30,440 nt of DNA from an uncultured Blautia sp. (GTDB taxonomy: Bacteria > Bacillota > Clostridia > Lachnospirales > Lachnospiraceae), in NCBI GenBank assembly GCA_900549015.1, contig URMH01000030.1, forward strand, positions 1-30,440, read 5' to 3'. The notes beneath the pieces were generated by a model. That model had not been told where the DNA came from and searched no databases. It was given only the letters and a program-made list of their open reading frames with translations. Positions 17,114 to 24,016 of the stretch are shown piece after piece. A program made the position numbers and the translations under genes. Position 1 is the stretch's first letter, and each line of letters starts with the position of its first letter.

Positions 17114-17620
17114 TTACACTTTTATTTCGTATCCAAATTCGTGTAGTATAAATCCATCATCAAATACTTCATCATAAATTCCCTTCGCCTTTGAAAAGTT
17201 ATTTTTTTCATAAAGTTGAATAGCAGGCTCATTTATATCCACTACAAAAAGTCTTAAATATCTAGCGCCTGCCATTCTTACAATTTCCTTTGCCTTAGAA
17301 AGCGTCAAACTTCCTATTCCCTTTTTCGCATACCTGATATTTACGCCCAGGCGGTCAATGTACATGGCTTTTGCAGACTTATCTTTCCAGTGGATCACAT
17401 TTTCTCCCGGGCTTGTATCGGATAAAGAAAACGCGGATATGATTTCTTCATTCTTTTTCAAAAGATAAAGCCTCTTATTTTTTATATCGTCCTCAAAAAA
17501 CTCACAGGGATAAATATCGTCCCAGATTTGAATACCATTTTCATTCATATTTTTGATAATCTCTTGATATATGCTTTTTAACTGTTCCAAATCCTGCATA
17601 ACAGCTAATGTAAATTCCAC
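17114..17620 (-). CDS. GNAT-family N-acetyltransferase
   Basis: The 168-residue protein shows YIDRLGVNIRYAKKGIGSLTL (acetyl-CoA-binding motif A) and a C-terminal NEPAIQLYEKNNFSKAKGIY segment, both typical of GNAT enzymes. Translation begins with GTG at 17620, preceded by GGAGG with a 7-nt spacer. It is not a recent duplicate of the neighbouring GNAT gene, since the two differ throughout. It lies 44 nt downstream of yjdF with no obvious terminator, so the yjdF leader may also control it. The substrate is unknown. Confidence 0.9.
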   Translation of the reverse strand: MEFTLAVMQDLEQLKSIYQEIIKNMNENGIQIWDDIYPCEFFEDDIKNKRLYLLKKNEEIISAFSLSDTSPGENVIHWKDKSAKAMYIDRLGVNIRYAKKGIGSLTLSKAKEIVRMAGARYLRLFVVDINEPAIQLYEKNNFSKAKGIYDEVFDDGFILHEFGYEIKV

Positions 17621-17664
17621 TTTATTACCTCCATCACTTTCGCTTTGAAAAGTAAAGCAGGGGA

Positions 17665-18081
17665 CTAATGCCTCTTGTGCTTTTCCCTTTTCTTTTGCTG
17701 TTTCAGATCAAACATTCGCAATTTCTCAGCCTCTTTTCTTTCCCGAATTTTCACTTTACGCTCCTGCTTGTTCTGTTTCTGCTGCAATTTTAATGCCTGC
17801 TGCGCTTTCGTTCCAAGCCCCGTTTCCTGTGTCTGTTTTTTCGCTTCCCGCTGCATTCTTTTTGGATTTCTTTTTGCTTCTTTTACAACAGTGTCAACAG
17901 CCGGACTGAATTTCAAACTGGAATAATATTTTTGAATATATTCCTGCACCTCATACTCTTTTGGTTCTGAACCAAAAGTTACCTTAGCCACAGATAATTT
18001 ACCATCTTCGATATGCTCAAATATGCCTACCCAGAATGGTTTTTCAAAAAATACTGTCAGTTTTTCACTTACTTTGTCCAT
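17665..18081 (-). CDS. yjdF: YjdF family protein (DUF2992)
   Basis: The 138-residue protein begins MDKVSEKLTVFFEKPFWVG and ends in a long Lys/Arg/Gln-rich helix (KRNPKRMQREAKKQ onward to KREKHKRH), the hallmark of YjdF/DUF2992. I choose ATG 18081 because GGGAGGG lies 6 nt upstream; the in-frame TTG at 18111 is unsupported. The biochemical role of YjdF is not established. In Firmicutes its gene is commonly preceded by the yjdF RNA, a riboswitch class that binds azaaromatic compounds, so a role in handling toxic heteroaromatics is the usual inference. The upstream leader here fits that. Confidence 0.92.
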   Translation of the reverse strand: MDKVSEKLTVFFEKPFWVGIFEHIEDGKLSVAKVTFGSEPKEYEVQEYIQKYYSSLKFSPAVDTVVKEAKRNPKRMQREAKKQTQETGLGTKAQQALKLQQKQNKQERKVKIRERKEAEKLRMFDLKQQKKREKHKRH

Positions 18082-18215
18082 AATTTTCCCTCCCAGATAA
18101 TTGATGAACAAAGAACGGACAACCCGGAGGGGCAGGTTACTTACCCTATATCAAATAGGACGGCTGGGCTACCTACCAGCTCTAGTACATTTTCAATGTA
18201 CATTGCGTTTTTATC
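18082..18215 (-). ncRNA. candidate yjdF (azaaromatic-sensing) riboswitch leader
   Basis: The stretch just upstream of yjdF is structured on the minus strand. Pairings I can see are GTACATT/AATGTAC (18185-18201, 3-nt loop), GCTGG/CCAGC (18163-18180) and AACC/GGTT (18121-18138), with GC-rich linkers in an otherwise AT-rich region. Its location matches the known yjdF RNA. The class call rests on gene context and hairpins, not a covariance-model match, and the boundaries are approximate. Confidence 0.6.
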
Positions 18216-18271
18216 TTTGTATTTATAATCAAGCCATATGGCATGATTCACTTTTAACCTTGTAAATCAGA

Positions 18272-18828
18272 TTACACTTCGCTTATCAGCTTTCCCGAAA
18301 AATCAATTTCGTAAAAATCCCCTTCAAAATCATGTAACTTAATTGAGTTCTCACATAACTCAAATGCCATTTTATCTGATATAGATACAAATATATCTTT
18401 ACCTGAAAACTCCCATTTCTTATTAAACTCAAAATCTAACATGATTATGTCTATTTCTCCATAAACGATATAACCATTCTGTATCCTGTATATTCCGTAA
18501 TTGCAGCCAAAACAATCAAATTCTTTAAAATTTATCATAGTACCATCATTTACATTCAGCTGAACAATAGAATCATTTTGTAAGATGGTTAAAGTTTTAT
18601 CCTCAAGCACAGCACAGTCTTTATCAGAACTATAAAGACTACCTATCAATGCAATGCTGATTGTTTTGCTGAACAGATCTATTTGTACAGAGAAAACATT
18701 ATACATATCATTGTAGCTCAAGTGCCTTGGATTTACAATCAAATCATATAGTTTATTGTCCGTTGATTCAACAATGTATGGGTATCTATGGAGATATTTA
18801 CACTACAAATATCATTCTGTAGCATCAT
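18272..18828 (-). pseudogene. hypothetical protein gene interrupted by a frameshift
   Basis: Two overlapping frames appear to make one gene. Frame A starts at ATG 18828 with GAGG 9 nt upstream and reads MMLQNDICSVNISIDTH, then loses sense and stops at 18741-18739. Frame B is open from 18802 and reads PYIVESTDNKLYDLIVNPRH, then continues to the stop at 18272. Joining ISIDTH to PYIVEST near 18776-18785 gives a continuous protein of about 185 residues. As it stands only about 156 residues could be made from an in-frame TTG at 18742 that lacks a good ribosome site. The protein is rich in beta strands (YIVYGEIDIIMLDFEF, DIFVSISDKMAFELCE) and has no domain I can name. It may be a pseudogene, a sequencing error or a programmed shift. 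Confidence 0.6.
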
Positions 18829-18913
18829 ATTATTTATCCTCACCGCCATTGAAATATATTATTCGAAAACACACACAACTTTTCATACTGTTATCTATCC
18901 GCAAATTTAGAAT

Positions 18914-19309
18914 TTAATTTCCTATGTATGCCGAATGAAAAATAACTTCCTTCCCTTTGCTTTTTGCAAACGCAATTTCCTTAGAAACTTGCTTTCCAAT
19001 ATATCCTTGAATATCCACAACGTAAATTGCATCCGAGATTTCTATTTTTCTATAATGCGCATTTTCAAGAGCGACCTGTTCCATAGGTGTAATATCCAAA
19101 TTATCTACATTAAAATTTTTTATAAATCGTCTTTTCCCGCCCAAAAAACACAATTCTTCTTTAAAATTTTTTATAAATCGCCTTTTTCCGCCTAAAAAAC
19201 AAAATTCTTCTTTAAAATTGTTTATAAATCGCCTTTTCCCGCCTAAAAAACAAAATTCAAGTAAAACTTTATCTTCATCAGATGTAGCTATATAAATCTG
19301 CCCCTTCAT
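18914..19309 (-). CDS. hypothetical protein with three 17-residue repeats and a nucleotide-binding-like C-terminus
   Basis: The 131-residue protein has residues about 18-66 made of three near-identical units (CFLGGKRRFIKNFKEE type). The C-terminal part, with LENAHYRKIEISDAIYVVD and IQGYIGKQVSKEIAFAKSKG, resembles the C-terminal half of small Rossmann-like proteins related to nucleoside 2-deoxyribosyltransferases (DUF4406-like). The usual N-terminal nucleotide-binding strand is not recognisable, so the enzyme may be altered or inactive. A TATAAT with extended -10 lies only 12 nt upstream of the ATG. The region is AT-rich compared with its neighbours, suggesting acquired DNA. Function unknown. 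Confidence 0.6.
   Translation of the reverse strand: MKGQIYIATSDEDKVLLEFCFLGGKRRFINNFKEEFCFLGGKRRFIKNFKEELCFLGGKRRFIKNFNVDNLDITPMEQVALENAHYRKIEISDAIYVVDIQGYIGKQVSKEIAFAKSKGKEVIFHSAYIGN
19110..19258. repeat. 51-bp tandem repeat, about 2.9 copies, in frame within the gene at 18914-19309
   Basis: Units are 19110-19160, 19161-19211 and 19212-19258, each beginning TTAAAATT and containing TTTATAAATCG, CCGCC and AAAAAACA. Units 2 and 3 differ at very few positions and unit 1 at a few more. Because 51 is a multiple of 3, the repeat adds 17 residues per copy without breaking the frame. Confidence 0.93.
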
Positions 19310-19321
19310 TATTTTTTCCCA

Positions 19322-19330
19322 ATTATACCA
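19322..19330 (-). promoter_or_regulatory. extended -10 promoter for the repeat-containing gene
   Basis: On the minus strand TGGTATAAT (19330-19322) fits a TGn extended -10. No good -35 is present. The predicted start of transcription would be only about 6 nt before the ATG at 19309. Confidence 0.45.
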
Positions 19331-19404
19331 TACCCTCCCCTTGTCTTACAGTCACTTTTTCCCAAAAATCAACTGCCTACCTTCTCTTCCAAATGAATTT
19401 TCCA

Positions 19405-19433
19405 GTGACAGAACATACCACAAATGTTATACT
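19405..19433 (+). promoter_or_regulatory. sigma-A promoter of the DUF3784/GNAT-methyltransferase operon
   Basis: GTGACA (19405-19410), a 17-nt spacer and TATACT (19428-19433) give five matches of six in each box. The first ATG with AGGAGGTG follows at 19494. Confidence 0.75.
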
Positions 19434-19493
19434 GTTAGAAACGAAAAGTCTTTATTTTCCGGAAATATCATTCCCATTATAGGAGGTGCTGTA

Positions 19494-19826
19494 ATGAAAC
19501 TTGCTGACGTATCCCACGGACCTGACTGGATATTCTGGGTTGTATTTTTTATTCTTGCAGCCATGTCCATAACCTTACTTTCCGGTCACGGAAGCTGGCT
19601 GATTGCAGGATATAATACAGCATCGAAAGAAGAAAAAGCAAAATACAATGAAAAAAAGCTGTGCCGGGTAATGGGAATCGGAATGACGATAATTACACTT
19701 CTAATCCTGATTGCAGAATTGTTTGAAAAAGTGTTGCCCTCCAATTTCACTGTTGTTATGATTATAATTATCATTATCGATGTTACGGCTATAGAGATTG
19801 CCTCAAATACCATTTGTAGAAATTAA
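19494..19826 (+). CDS. DUF3784 family small membrane protein
   Basis: The 110-residue protein has three predicted TM helices (about 9-29, 60-80 and 83-105). LSGHGSWLIAGYNTASKEEKAKYNEKKLCR is represented by the conserved stretch LIAGYNTASKEEKAKYNEKK after TM1, the recognisable signature of DUF3784. I choose ATG 19494 because AGGAGGTG lies 5 nt upstream; the in-frame extension to 19341 has no ribosome site and lies over the promoter. The function of the family is unknown. It is the first gene of a plus-strand operon, with the next ATG 20 nt after its stop. Confidence 0.88.
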   Translation: MKLADVSHGPDWIFWVVFFILAAMSITLLSGHGSWLIAGYNTASKEEKAKYNEKKLCRVMGIGMTIITLLILIAELFEKVLPSNFTVVMIIIIIIDVTAIEIASNTICRN

Positions 19827-19845
19827 TGCAGAAAGGAACTCAGAT

Positions 19846-21057
19846 ATGCTGATCAGAAATTATCACCCATCTGACTGTGAGGAAATGGCGGAACTGTTTT
19901 ATAATACGGTTCATACGATAAATGCAAAAGATTATACAAACGAACAATTAAATGTATGGGCAAGCAGTCAGGTGGATTTAAAAAAATGGAACCAGTCTTT
20001 TCTGGAGCATTACAGCGTTGTTGCTGTTGAAGGCAAGTGCATCATAGGTTTTGGCGACATAGATAAAACCGGTTATCTTGACCGCCTGTATGTCCACTCT
20101 GATTACCAGAAACAGGGTGTTGCCACAGCCATCTGCGATGCACTGGAGCAGACTGCACATGGAAATATTACCACACACGCTTCCATTACTGCGCGCCCTT
20201 TTTTCGAAAAAAGGGGATACAAAGTTGTAAAAGAACAGCAGGTAAAACGTCAGGAAATTCTTCTTACAAATTTTGTTATGGAGAAAGAAATGACGCCGGA
20301 TGAATTTAAAAAGCTCTGGAAAAAAGAAGAAGAAACTGCACATATTCACGGTTGGGATTTTTCCCATATTCATAATCGATACAGAGAAGAAGACGATTTG
20401 CCGTGGGATTACGAAAAAATCATCCGTCAATATCTGAGTAAAAATATGAAAGTTTTAGATTACGATACAGGTGGCGGAGAATTTCTTCTGACTCTCAATC
20501 ATCCTTTTGACAAAACAGCGGCAACAGAAGGTTATCCTCCCAATATAGAATTATGTAAAAAAACACTGCTGCCATTAGGAATTGATTTTAAATCCTGCAA
20601 TACCCCTTCCACTATTCCATTTGAATCGGAAAGCTTTGACATAATTATAAACAGACATGGTGACTTTCACGCAAAAGAATTATACCGCCTTCTGAAAAAG
20701 AACGGACTGTTTATTACGGAACAGGTTGGAGGAGAGAACGACAGAGATTTAGTAGAAATGGTGCTTCCCAATACAGAAAAACCATTTCCACATTTGAATT
20801 TAGCGGAGCAGCGCAAAATATTTGAAGACGCAGGATTTCATATTATTGAGGCAGAAGAAGCCTACCGTCCCATTATTTTTTATGATGTGGGCGCTTTCGT
20901 CTGGTTTGCTCATATTATTGAATGGGAATTTCCCGGATTTTCTGTAGAAAAGTGCTTTGATGCCCTTCTCAAAATGCAAAAAATCGTTACAGATGACGGC
21001 TGCATAAAAGGGACTATTCACCGTTATCTGCTTGTAGCAAAAAAGCAGACGCAGTAA
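19846..21057 (+). CDS. fused GNAT acetyltransferase and SAM-dependent methyltransferase
   Basis: The 403-residue protein consists of two complete enzymes. Residues 1-147 are a GNAT domain with LDRLYVHSDYQKQGVATAI as the acetyl-CoA motif. Residues 149-403 are a class I methyltransferase with motif I VLDYDTGGGEFLL (203-215), FDIIINRHGDFHAKELYRLL and LFITEQVGGEND. In my experience each half usually occurs as a stand-alone protein. The junction around M149 (20290) has GGAG placed 6 nt before an in-frame ATG, so the methyltransferase could also be made alone. The main start has AAAGGA at 19832-19837, 8 nt upstream. Substrates are unknown; the linkage suggests tandem modification of one molecule, or simply loss of a stop codon. 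Confidence 0.88.
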   Translation: MLIRNYHPSDCEEMAELFYNTVHTINAKDYTNEQLNVWASSQVDLKKWNQSFLEHYSVVAVEGKCIIGFGDIDKTGYLDRLYVHSDYQKQGVATAICDALEQTAHGNITTHASITARPFFEKRGYKVVKEQQVKRQEILLTNFVMEKEMTPDEFKKLWKKEEETAHIHGWDFSHIHNRYREEDDLPWDYEKIIRQYLSKNMKVLDYDTGGGEFLLTLNHPFDKTAATEGYPPNIELCKKTLLPLGIDFKSCNTPSTIPFESESFDIIINRHGDFHAKELYRLLKKNGLFITEQVGGENDRDLVEMVLPNTEKPFPHLNLAEQRKIFEDAGFHIIEAEEAYRPIIFYDVGAFVWFAHIIEWEFPGFSVEKCFDALLKMQKIVTDDGCIKGTIHRYLLVAKKQTQ

Positions 21058-21091
21058 ATCTTATTTTAAAGCCAAAAAGGAGGATTCTCTT

Positions 21092-21982
21092 ATGATCACC
21101 TTCTTGAAAATCACAAAAAAGCTGTACTGGCTGGGATTAATCGGACTGCTCGGGACTTTTTTTCATATTCCGGGGCTGAAATTATTTTATCTGTTTTTTC
21201 TCCTGGGCATTATAAATTTCATTCTGTCCTGTATTCTTGTCCTTAAAACAGACAGTGAAAACGATGATGAAAATATACGAAACTTGAAATTTCTGTTTCA
21301 AAACCTTGGAATGCTTCTCGGCATTCCATGTATTTATGTCCGCAACCGGTTTCGTCTTCCCAATATCAGGAACTACAAGCCTCAGGTTCTGTATTCCCTT
21401 CCGTTTGAAGGTGTCTGGACTGTGGCAAACGGCGGAATCGACAAAAAAACGTCTCACTCATGGATCATTTGCCCGCAGAGATATGCCTATGATTTTTTCA
21501 TAGAGGAAAACGGACAGTCTTTTCAGGGAAACAGGAAAGCGGTTACAGATTATCTCTGTTACGGCAAACCGATTTTAGCTCCTGCTGACGGCGTCGTTAT
21601 TGAACTGAAAAACCAATTTGAGGACACGCCTGTTTCAGATAATCAGGAAGTATTGTGCAGCGCCTCCGATGTGCGCGGAAATTACATTGTAATTCAGCAT
21701 TCTGCACAGGAATACAGCACGATCGCCCATATCAAAAAAGACAGTTTTTGTGTAAAACCCGGAGATAAAGTTTTCCGCGGTCAGGTGATCGCGCGCTGCG
21801 GAAACAGCGGAAACACAAGCGAACCTCATATTCATTTTCAGATACAGCAGGGAAAAAGCTTTCTTTTTTCAGCAGGCCTTCCTATCTGGTTTACAAACCT
21901 GAAAAACCACACAAGCCCCGATGACACGGTTCATATCAGCAGAGGTCAGCTTGTAGAAAAAGAATTACTTAACTCTATTTAA
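21092..21982 (+). CDS. membrane-anchored M23-type (LytM-like) metallopeptidase
   Basis: The 296-residue protein has two closely spaced N-terminal TM helices (about 10-28 and 31-50), a linker, then a peptidase M23/LytM domain (about 100-285). Candidate zinc ligands are H122 (SHSW), D134 (YAYDF) and H248 of PHIHF (H246-x-H248), with H213 in the STIAHIKK segment as a catalytic candidate. GDKVFRGQVIARCGNSGNTS is the standard core of the fold. The H-to-D spacing is longer than in classical HxxxD LytM enzymes, so activity on peptidoglycan is likely but not certain. AAGGAGGA lies about 8 nt before the ATG. It is the third gene in the plus-strand operon. Confidence 0.87.
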   Translation: MITFLKITKKLYWLGLIGLLGTFFHIPGLKLFYLFFLLGIINFILSCILVLKTDSENDDENIRNLKFLFQNLGMLLGIPCIYVRNRFRLPNIRNYKPQVLYSLPFEGVWTVANGGIDKKTSHSWIICPQRYAYDFFIEENGQSFQGNRKAVTDYLCYGKPILAPADGVVIELKNQFEDTPVSDNQEVLCSASDVRGNYIVIQHSAQEYSTIAHIKKDSFCVKPGDKVFRGQVIARCGNSGNTSEPHIHFQIQQGKSFLFSAGLPIWFTNLKNHTSPDDTVHISRGQLVEKELLNSI

Positions 21983-21997
21983 GAAGGGAGATACCCT

Positions 21998-22678
21998 ATG
22001 GATAAAAATGAATTTCTCGACTATTTTCAAAATTTTTCTTTCTGGAAACATATGTCAGATGCAGAAAAGGAGCTTCTGCTCTCCAACATACGCGCACTTC
22101 ATTATGACGAAGGCGCAGCCATTCAGTCCGGAGAACAGCAATGCCTTGGCACTCTCTTTCTTTTAAAAGGCATTATGCGGGTATATCTTCTCTCCTCTCA
22201 GGGAAAAGAAGCAACACTCTACCGCCTGCGCGCCGGAGACATCTGCACTCTTTCCGCCTCCTGTATGCTTTCTGCCATTACTTTTGACGTGCAGATCGAC
22301 GCGGAGACTGACTGCGAGCTTTTACTTCTTCCCGCGCCTGTCTTTTCCAGACTGATGAAAAGCAATATTTATCTGGAAAGCTTTATTTACAAATTAACGG
22401 CTGAACATTTTTCCGATGTGATTTCCGGTATTGAACGCACCTTTTTCCTTTCCCTTCCACAGAGGATTTCCGCCTTCCTTCTTGACGAAGCGGCAGAAAC
22501 AGGCTCCGATACCCTTCCTCTTACAAAGGAAAGCCTTGCCCGCTCCATAGGAAGCGCAAGAGAGGCAGTCAGCCGCGCCTTAAAGCAGATGTCTTCCGAG
22601 GGGTGTATTGAGGTGTCCCGCGGAAGTATTTCCATAAAAAACAAAAGCCGCCTGTACCAGATGTTAAATCATTCCTGA
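21998..22678 (+). CDS. Crp/Fnr-family transcriptional regulator
   Basis: The 226-residue protein has an N-terminal cNMP-binding-type beta barrel (about 20-115), a dimerisation helix (about 120-150) and a C-terminal winged helix. The recognition helix reads SAREAVSRALKQM, with R188-E189-x3-R193 at the same spacing as the R180/E181/R185 base-contacting residues of E. coli CRP, which read TGTGA half-sites. There is no N-terminal Cys cluster like that of FNR. The barrel lacks the full cAMP-binding set, so the effector is unknown. AAGGGAG precedes the ATG. It is the last gene of the plus-strand operon and is convergent with trxA. A candidate target site is at 23996-24010. Confidence 0.93.
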   Translation: MDKNEFLDYFQNFSFWKHMSDAEKELLLSNIRALHYDEGAAIQSGEQQCLGTLFLLKGIMRVYLLSSQGKEATLYRLRAGDICTLSASCMLSAITFDVQIDAETDCELLLLPAPVFSRLMKSNIYLESFIYKLTAEHFSDVISGIERTFFLSLPQRISAFLLDEAAETGSDTLPLTKESLARSIGSAREAVSRALKQMSSEGCIEVSRGSISIKNKSRLYQMLNHS

Positions 22679-22700
22679 TTACATCTGGCCAGACGGCTTT
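22635..22700 (-). terminator. long inverted repeat; terminator for the trx operon
   Basis: AAAGCCG (22644-22650) and CCAGATGT (22657-22664) pair with ACATCTGG (22681-22688) and CGGCTTT (22694-22700). On the minus strand the stem is followed by TTTTGTTTTTT (22646-22636), a good U tract. The left arm lies inside the 3' end of the Crp/Fnr gene, so the two convergent genes share it. Plus-strand termination is less clear. Confidence 0.8.
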
Positions 22701-22708
22701 CTGGCTTC

Positions 22709-23005
22709 TTAGAGAAGCTCTTTTAATTTTTCCTTTGGAGTCAGTCCCACAAGGCGGGCTGCCTCTTCTCCGTTTTTAAATACGATCAGAGTCGGAATGC
22801 TCATAACCTGATATTTCTGAGCCAGTTCCATTTCCTGGTCCACGTCAAGCTTTCCTACCGCGTAACCTTCTTCTGCCAGCTCTTCGATGATCGGAGCCTG
22901 ACGTCTGCACGGTCCGCACCATGTTGCCCAGAAATCTACAAGGACCGGTTTGTCTGATTTTAATACTTCCTGTTCGAAATTTTCTGCTGTAAATACTTTT
23001 GCCAT
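22709..23005 (-). CDS. trxA: thioredoxin
   Basis: The 98-residue protein has the active site WCGPC (C30 and C33) and the cis-proline segment MSIPTLIVFKNGE, which is a standard cytoplasmic thioredoxin. AAGGAG lies 10 nt before the ATG. It follows the reductase-like gene by 32 nt, and together they form a redox pair in which the reductase should deliver electrons to this disulfide. The operon ends at the hairpin downstream. Confidence 0.96.
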   Translation of the reverse strand: MAKVFTAENFEQEVLKSDKPVLVDFWATWCGPCRRQAPIIEELAEEGYAVGKLDVDQEMELAQKYQVMSIPTLIVFKNGEEAARLVGLTPKEKLKELL

Positions 23006-23037
23006 AATGATGATCTCCTTTTTATTTATTCTATATT

Positions 23038-23937
23038 TTACTTTAATGAGCGGACATATTTTCCGGCTGAAATGCCAGCCTGCGCCCCCTCGTAAACGGC
23101 TTTTGCAATCTGAAGCAGTCCGCCTGTACAGTCGCCTGCTGCAAAGAGTCCGGGAACTGTGGTTTCCATATCGGAATTTACCTGAATATTTCCTTTTTCC
23201 GTAAGTCCTGCTCCGATCTGCCTTGCAAGCTCTCCGCTTCCTGCGGTTCCAAGGGCTACGAATACACCCTCTGCTCCTTTAAAAGCTCCGGCTCCTGTAT
23301 CTGCTGCCTCTACCTCTCCTCCCAGTCGTATGCCGGACACTTTTCCGTCTCCCTCGATCGCCTGGATTTTCATGGTATTGACTTCTACAGACGGCTCTCT
23401 GGAAAAATCGGGTTCCTTACCGTCTGTATAGATGGTCACAGATCCCGCCGTATTGGAAAGCTCCTCCGCCTCATGAAGGGCAAAATCACTGTTTCCAAGA
23501 ACTGCCACGTCTTTTCCTCTGTAGAAAAAAGCATCGCACACTGCACAGTAGCTTACGCCTCTTCCTTCAAATTCCTTTAATCCCGGAATCTGCGGCGCTT
23601 TTCTCTTGCCTCCTGTTGCAAGGATCACACTCCTGCTCTCAAAAGTACCCTCTGTTGTTTTTATCTCAAAGGTATCAAAGCCTCCAAGTCCCAGAACCTG
23701 CGCTTCTACTGTCCGGACGCCAAGAGCCTTTGCCTGAGAAAGGCCTGTCTCAAACAGCTCTCTTCCGGAAAGAGGAGTGGAAAGTCCGTAATAATTTTCG
23801 ATTTTTTCCGCCTTTTCCAATGCTCCTGTCCCGTCATATATAAGAAGAGGATTCGTATTTCCTCTGGCAAGATAAAGAGCTGCGGAAATCCCTGCCGGTC
23901 CTGCACCGATGATGATCACATTTTCCAGTTTTGCCAC
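23038..23937 (-). CDS. TrxB-like FAD-dependent thioredoxin reductase, NADPH signature missing
   Basis: The 299-residue protein has an FAD-binding GAGPAG (11-16), the redox CAVC pair (131-134) and the C-terminal FAD motif GLFAAGDC, as in low-molecular-weight thioredoxin reductase. The NADPH half is unusual: where NADPH-dependent enzymes have GGGDSA and later HRRxxxRA, this protein has LGNSDFALHEA and then IYTDGKEPD. The basic residues that bind the 2'-phosphate are absent. Clostridial ferredoxin-dependent flavin thioredoxin reductases (FFTR) and related deeply branching enzymes lack the same motifs, so ferredoxin or another donor is a reasonable alternative. The start is GTG at 23937. It is followed by trxA. 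Confidence 0.9.
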   Translation of the reverse strand: MAKLENVIIIGAGPAGISAALYLARGNTNPLLIYDGTGALEKAEKIENYYGLSTPLSGRELFETGLSQAKALGVRTVEAQVLGLGGFDTFEIKTTEGTFESRSVILATGGKRKAPQIPGLKEFEGRGVSYCAVCDAFFYRGKDVAVLGNSDFALHEAEELSNTAGSVTIYTDGKEPDFSREPSVEVNTMKIQAIEGDGKVSGIRLGGEVEAADTGAGAFKGAEGVFVALGTAGSGELARQIGAGLTEKGNIQVNSDMETTVPGLFAAGDCTGGLLQIAKAVYEGAQAGISAGKYVRSLK

Positions 23938-23966
23938 CTGCTTTCTTATTTTTCCTTTGCTTTCCT

Positions 23967-24010
23967 ATAATATACCCGGTTTCAGAAAAGATTTCTGTGA
24001 TTAAATCACA
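23967..24010 (-). promoter_or_regulatory. candidate trxB promoter with a CRP-type operator
   Basis: The minus strand has TATATT (23974-23969; TATTAT two bases later is an alternative) with a poor -35. A perfect odd palindrome TGTGATTTAATCACA occupies 23996-24010. Its centre (24003) is about 41 nt upstream of the predicted transcription start near 23962, the position of a class II CRP activator site. The spacing between half-sites is 5 rather than CRP's 6. Confidence 0.5.
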
Positions 24011-24016
24011 TTTCTC

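Noticed and set aside
18230..18290. Small hairpin TGTAA/TTACA downstream of the frameshifted gene as a terminator
   Set aside because: Five AT-rich base pairs and no T run; too weak to call.
19110..19258. CRISPR-like repeat array
   Set aside because: Units are directly adjacent without spacers, lie in a coding frame, and no cas genes are present.
19341..19493. N-terminal extension of the DUF3784 protein
   Set aside because: It covers the -35/-10 promoter; AGGAGGTG marks ATG 19494.
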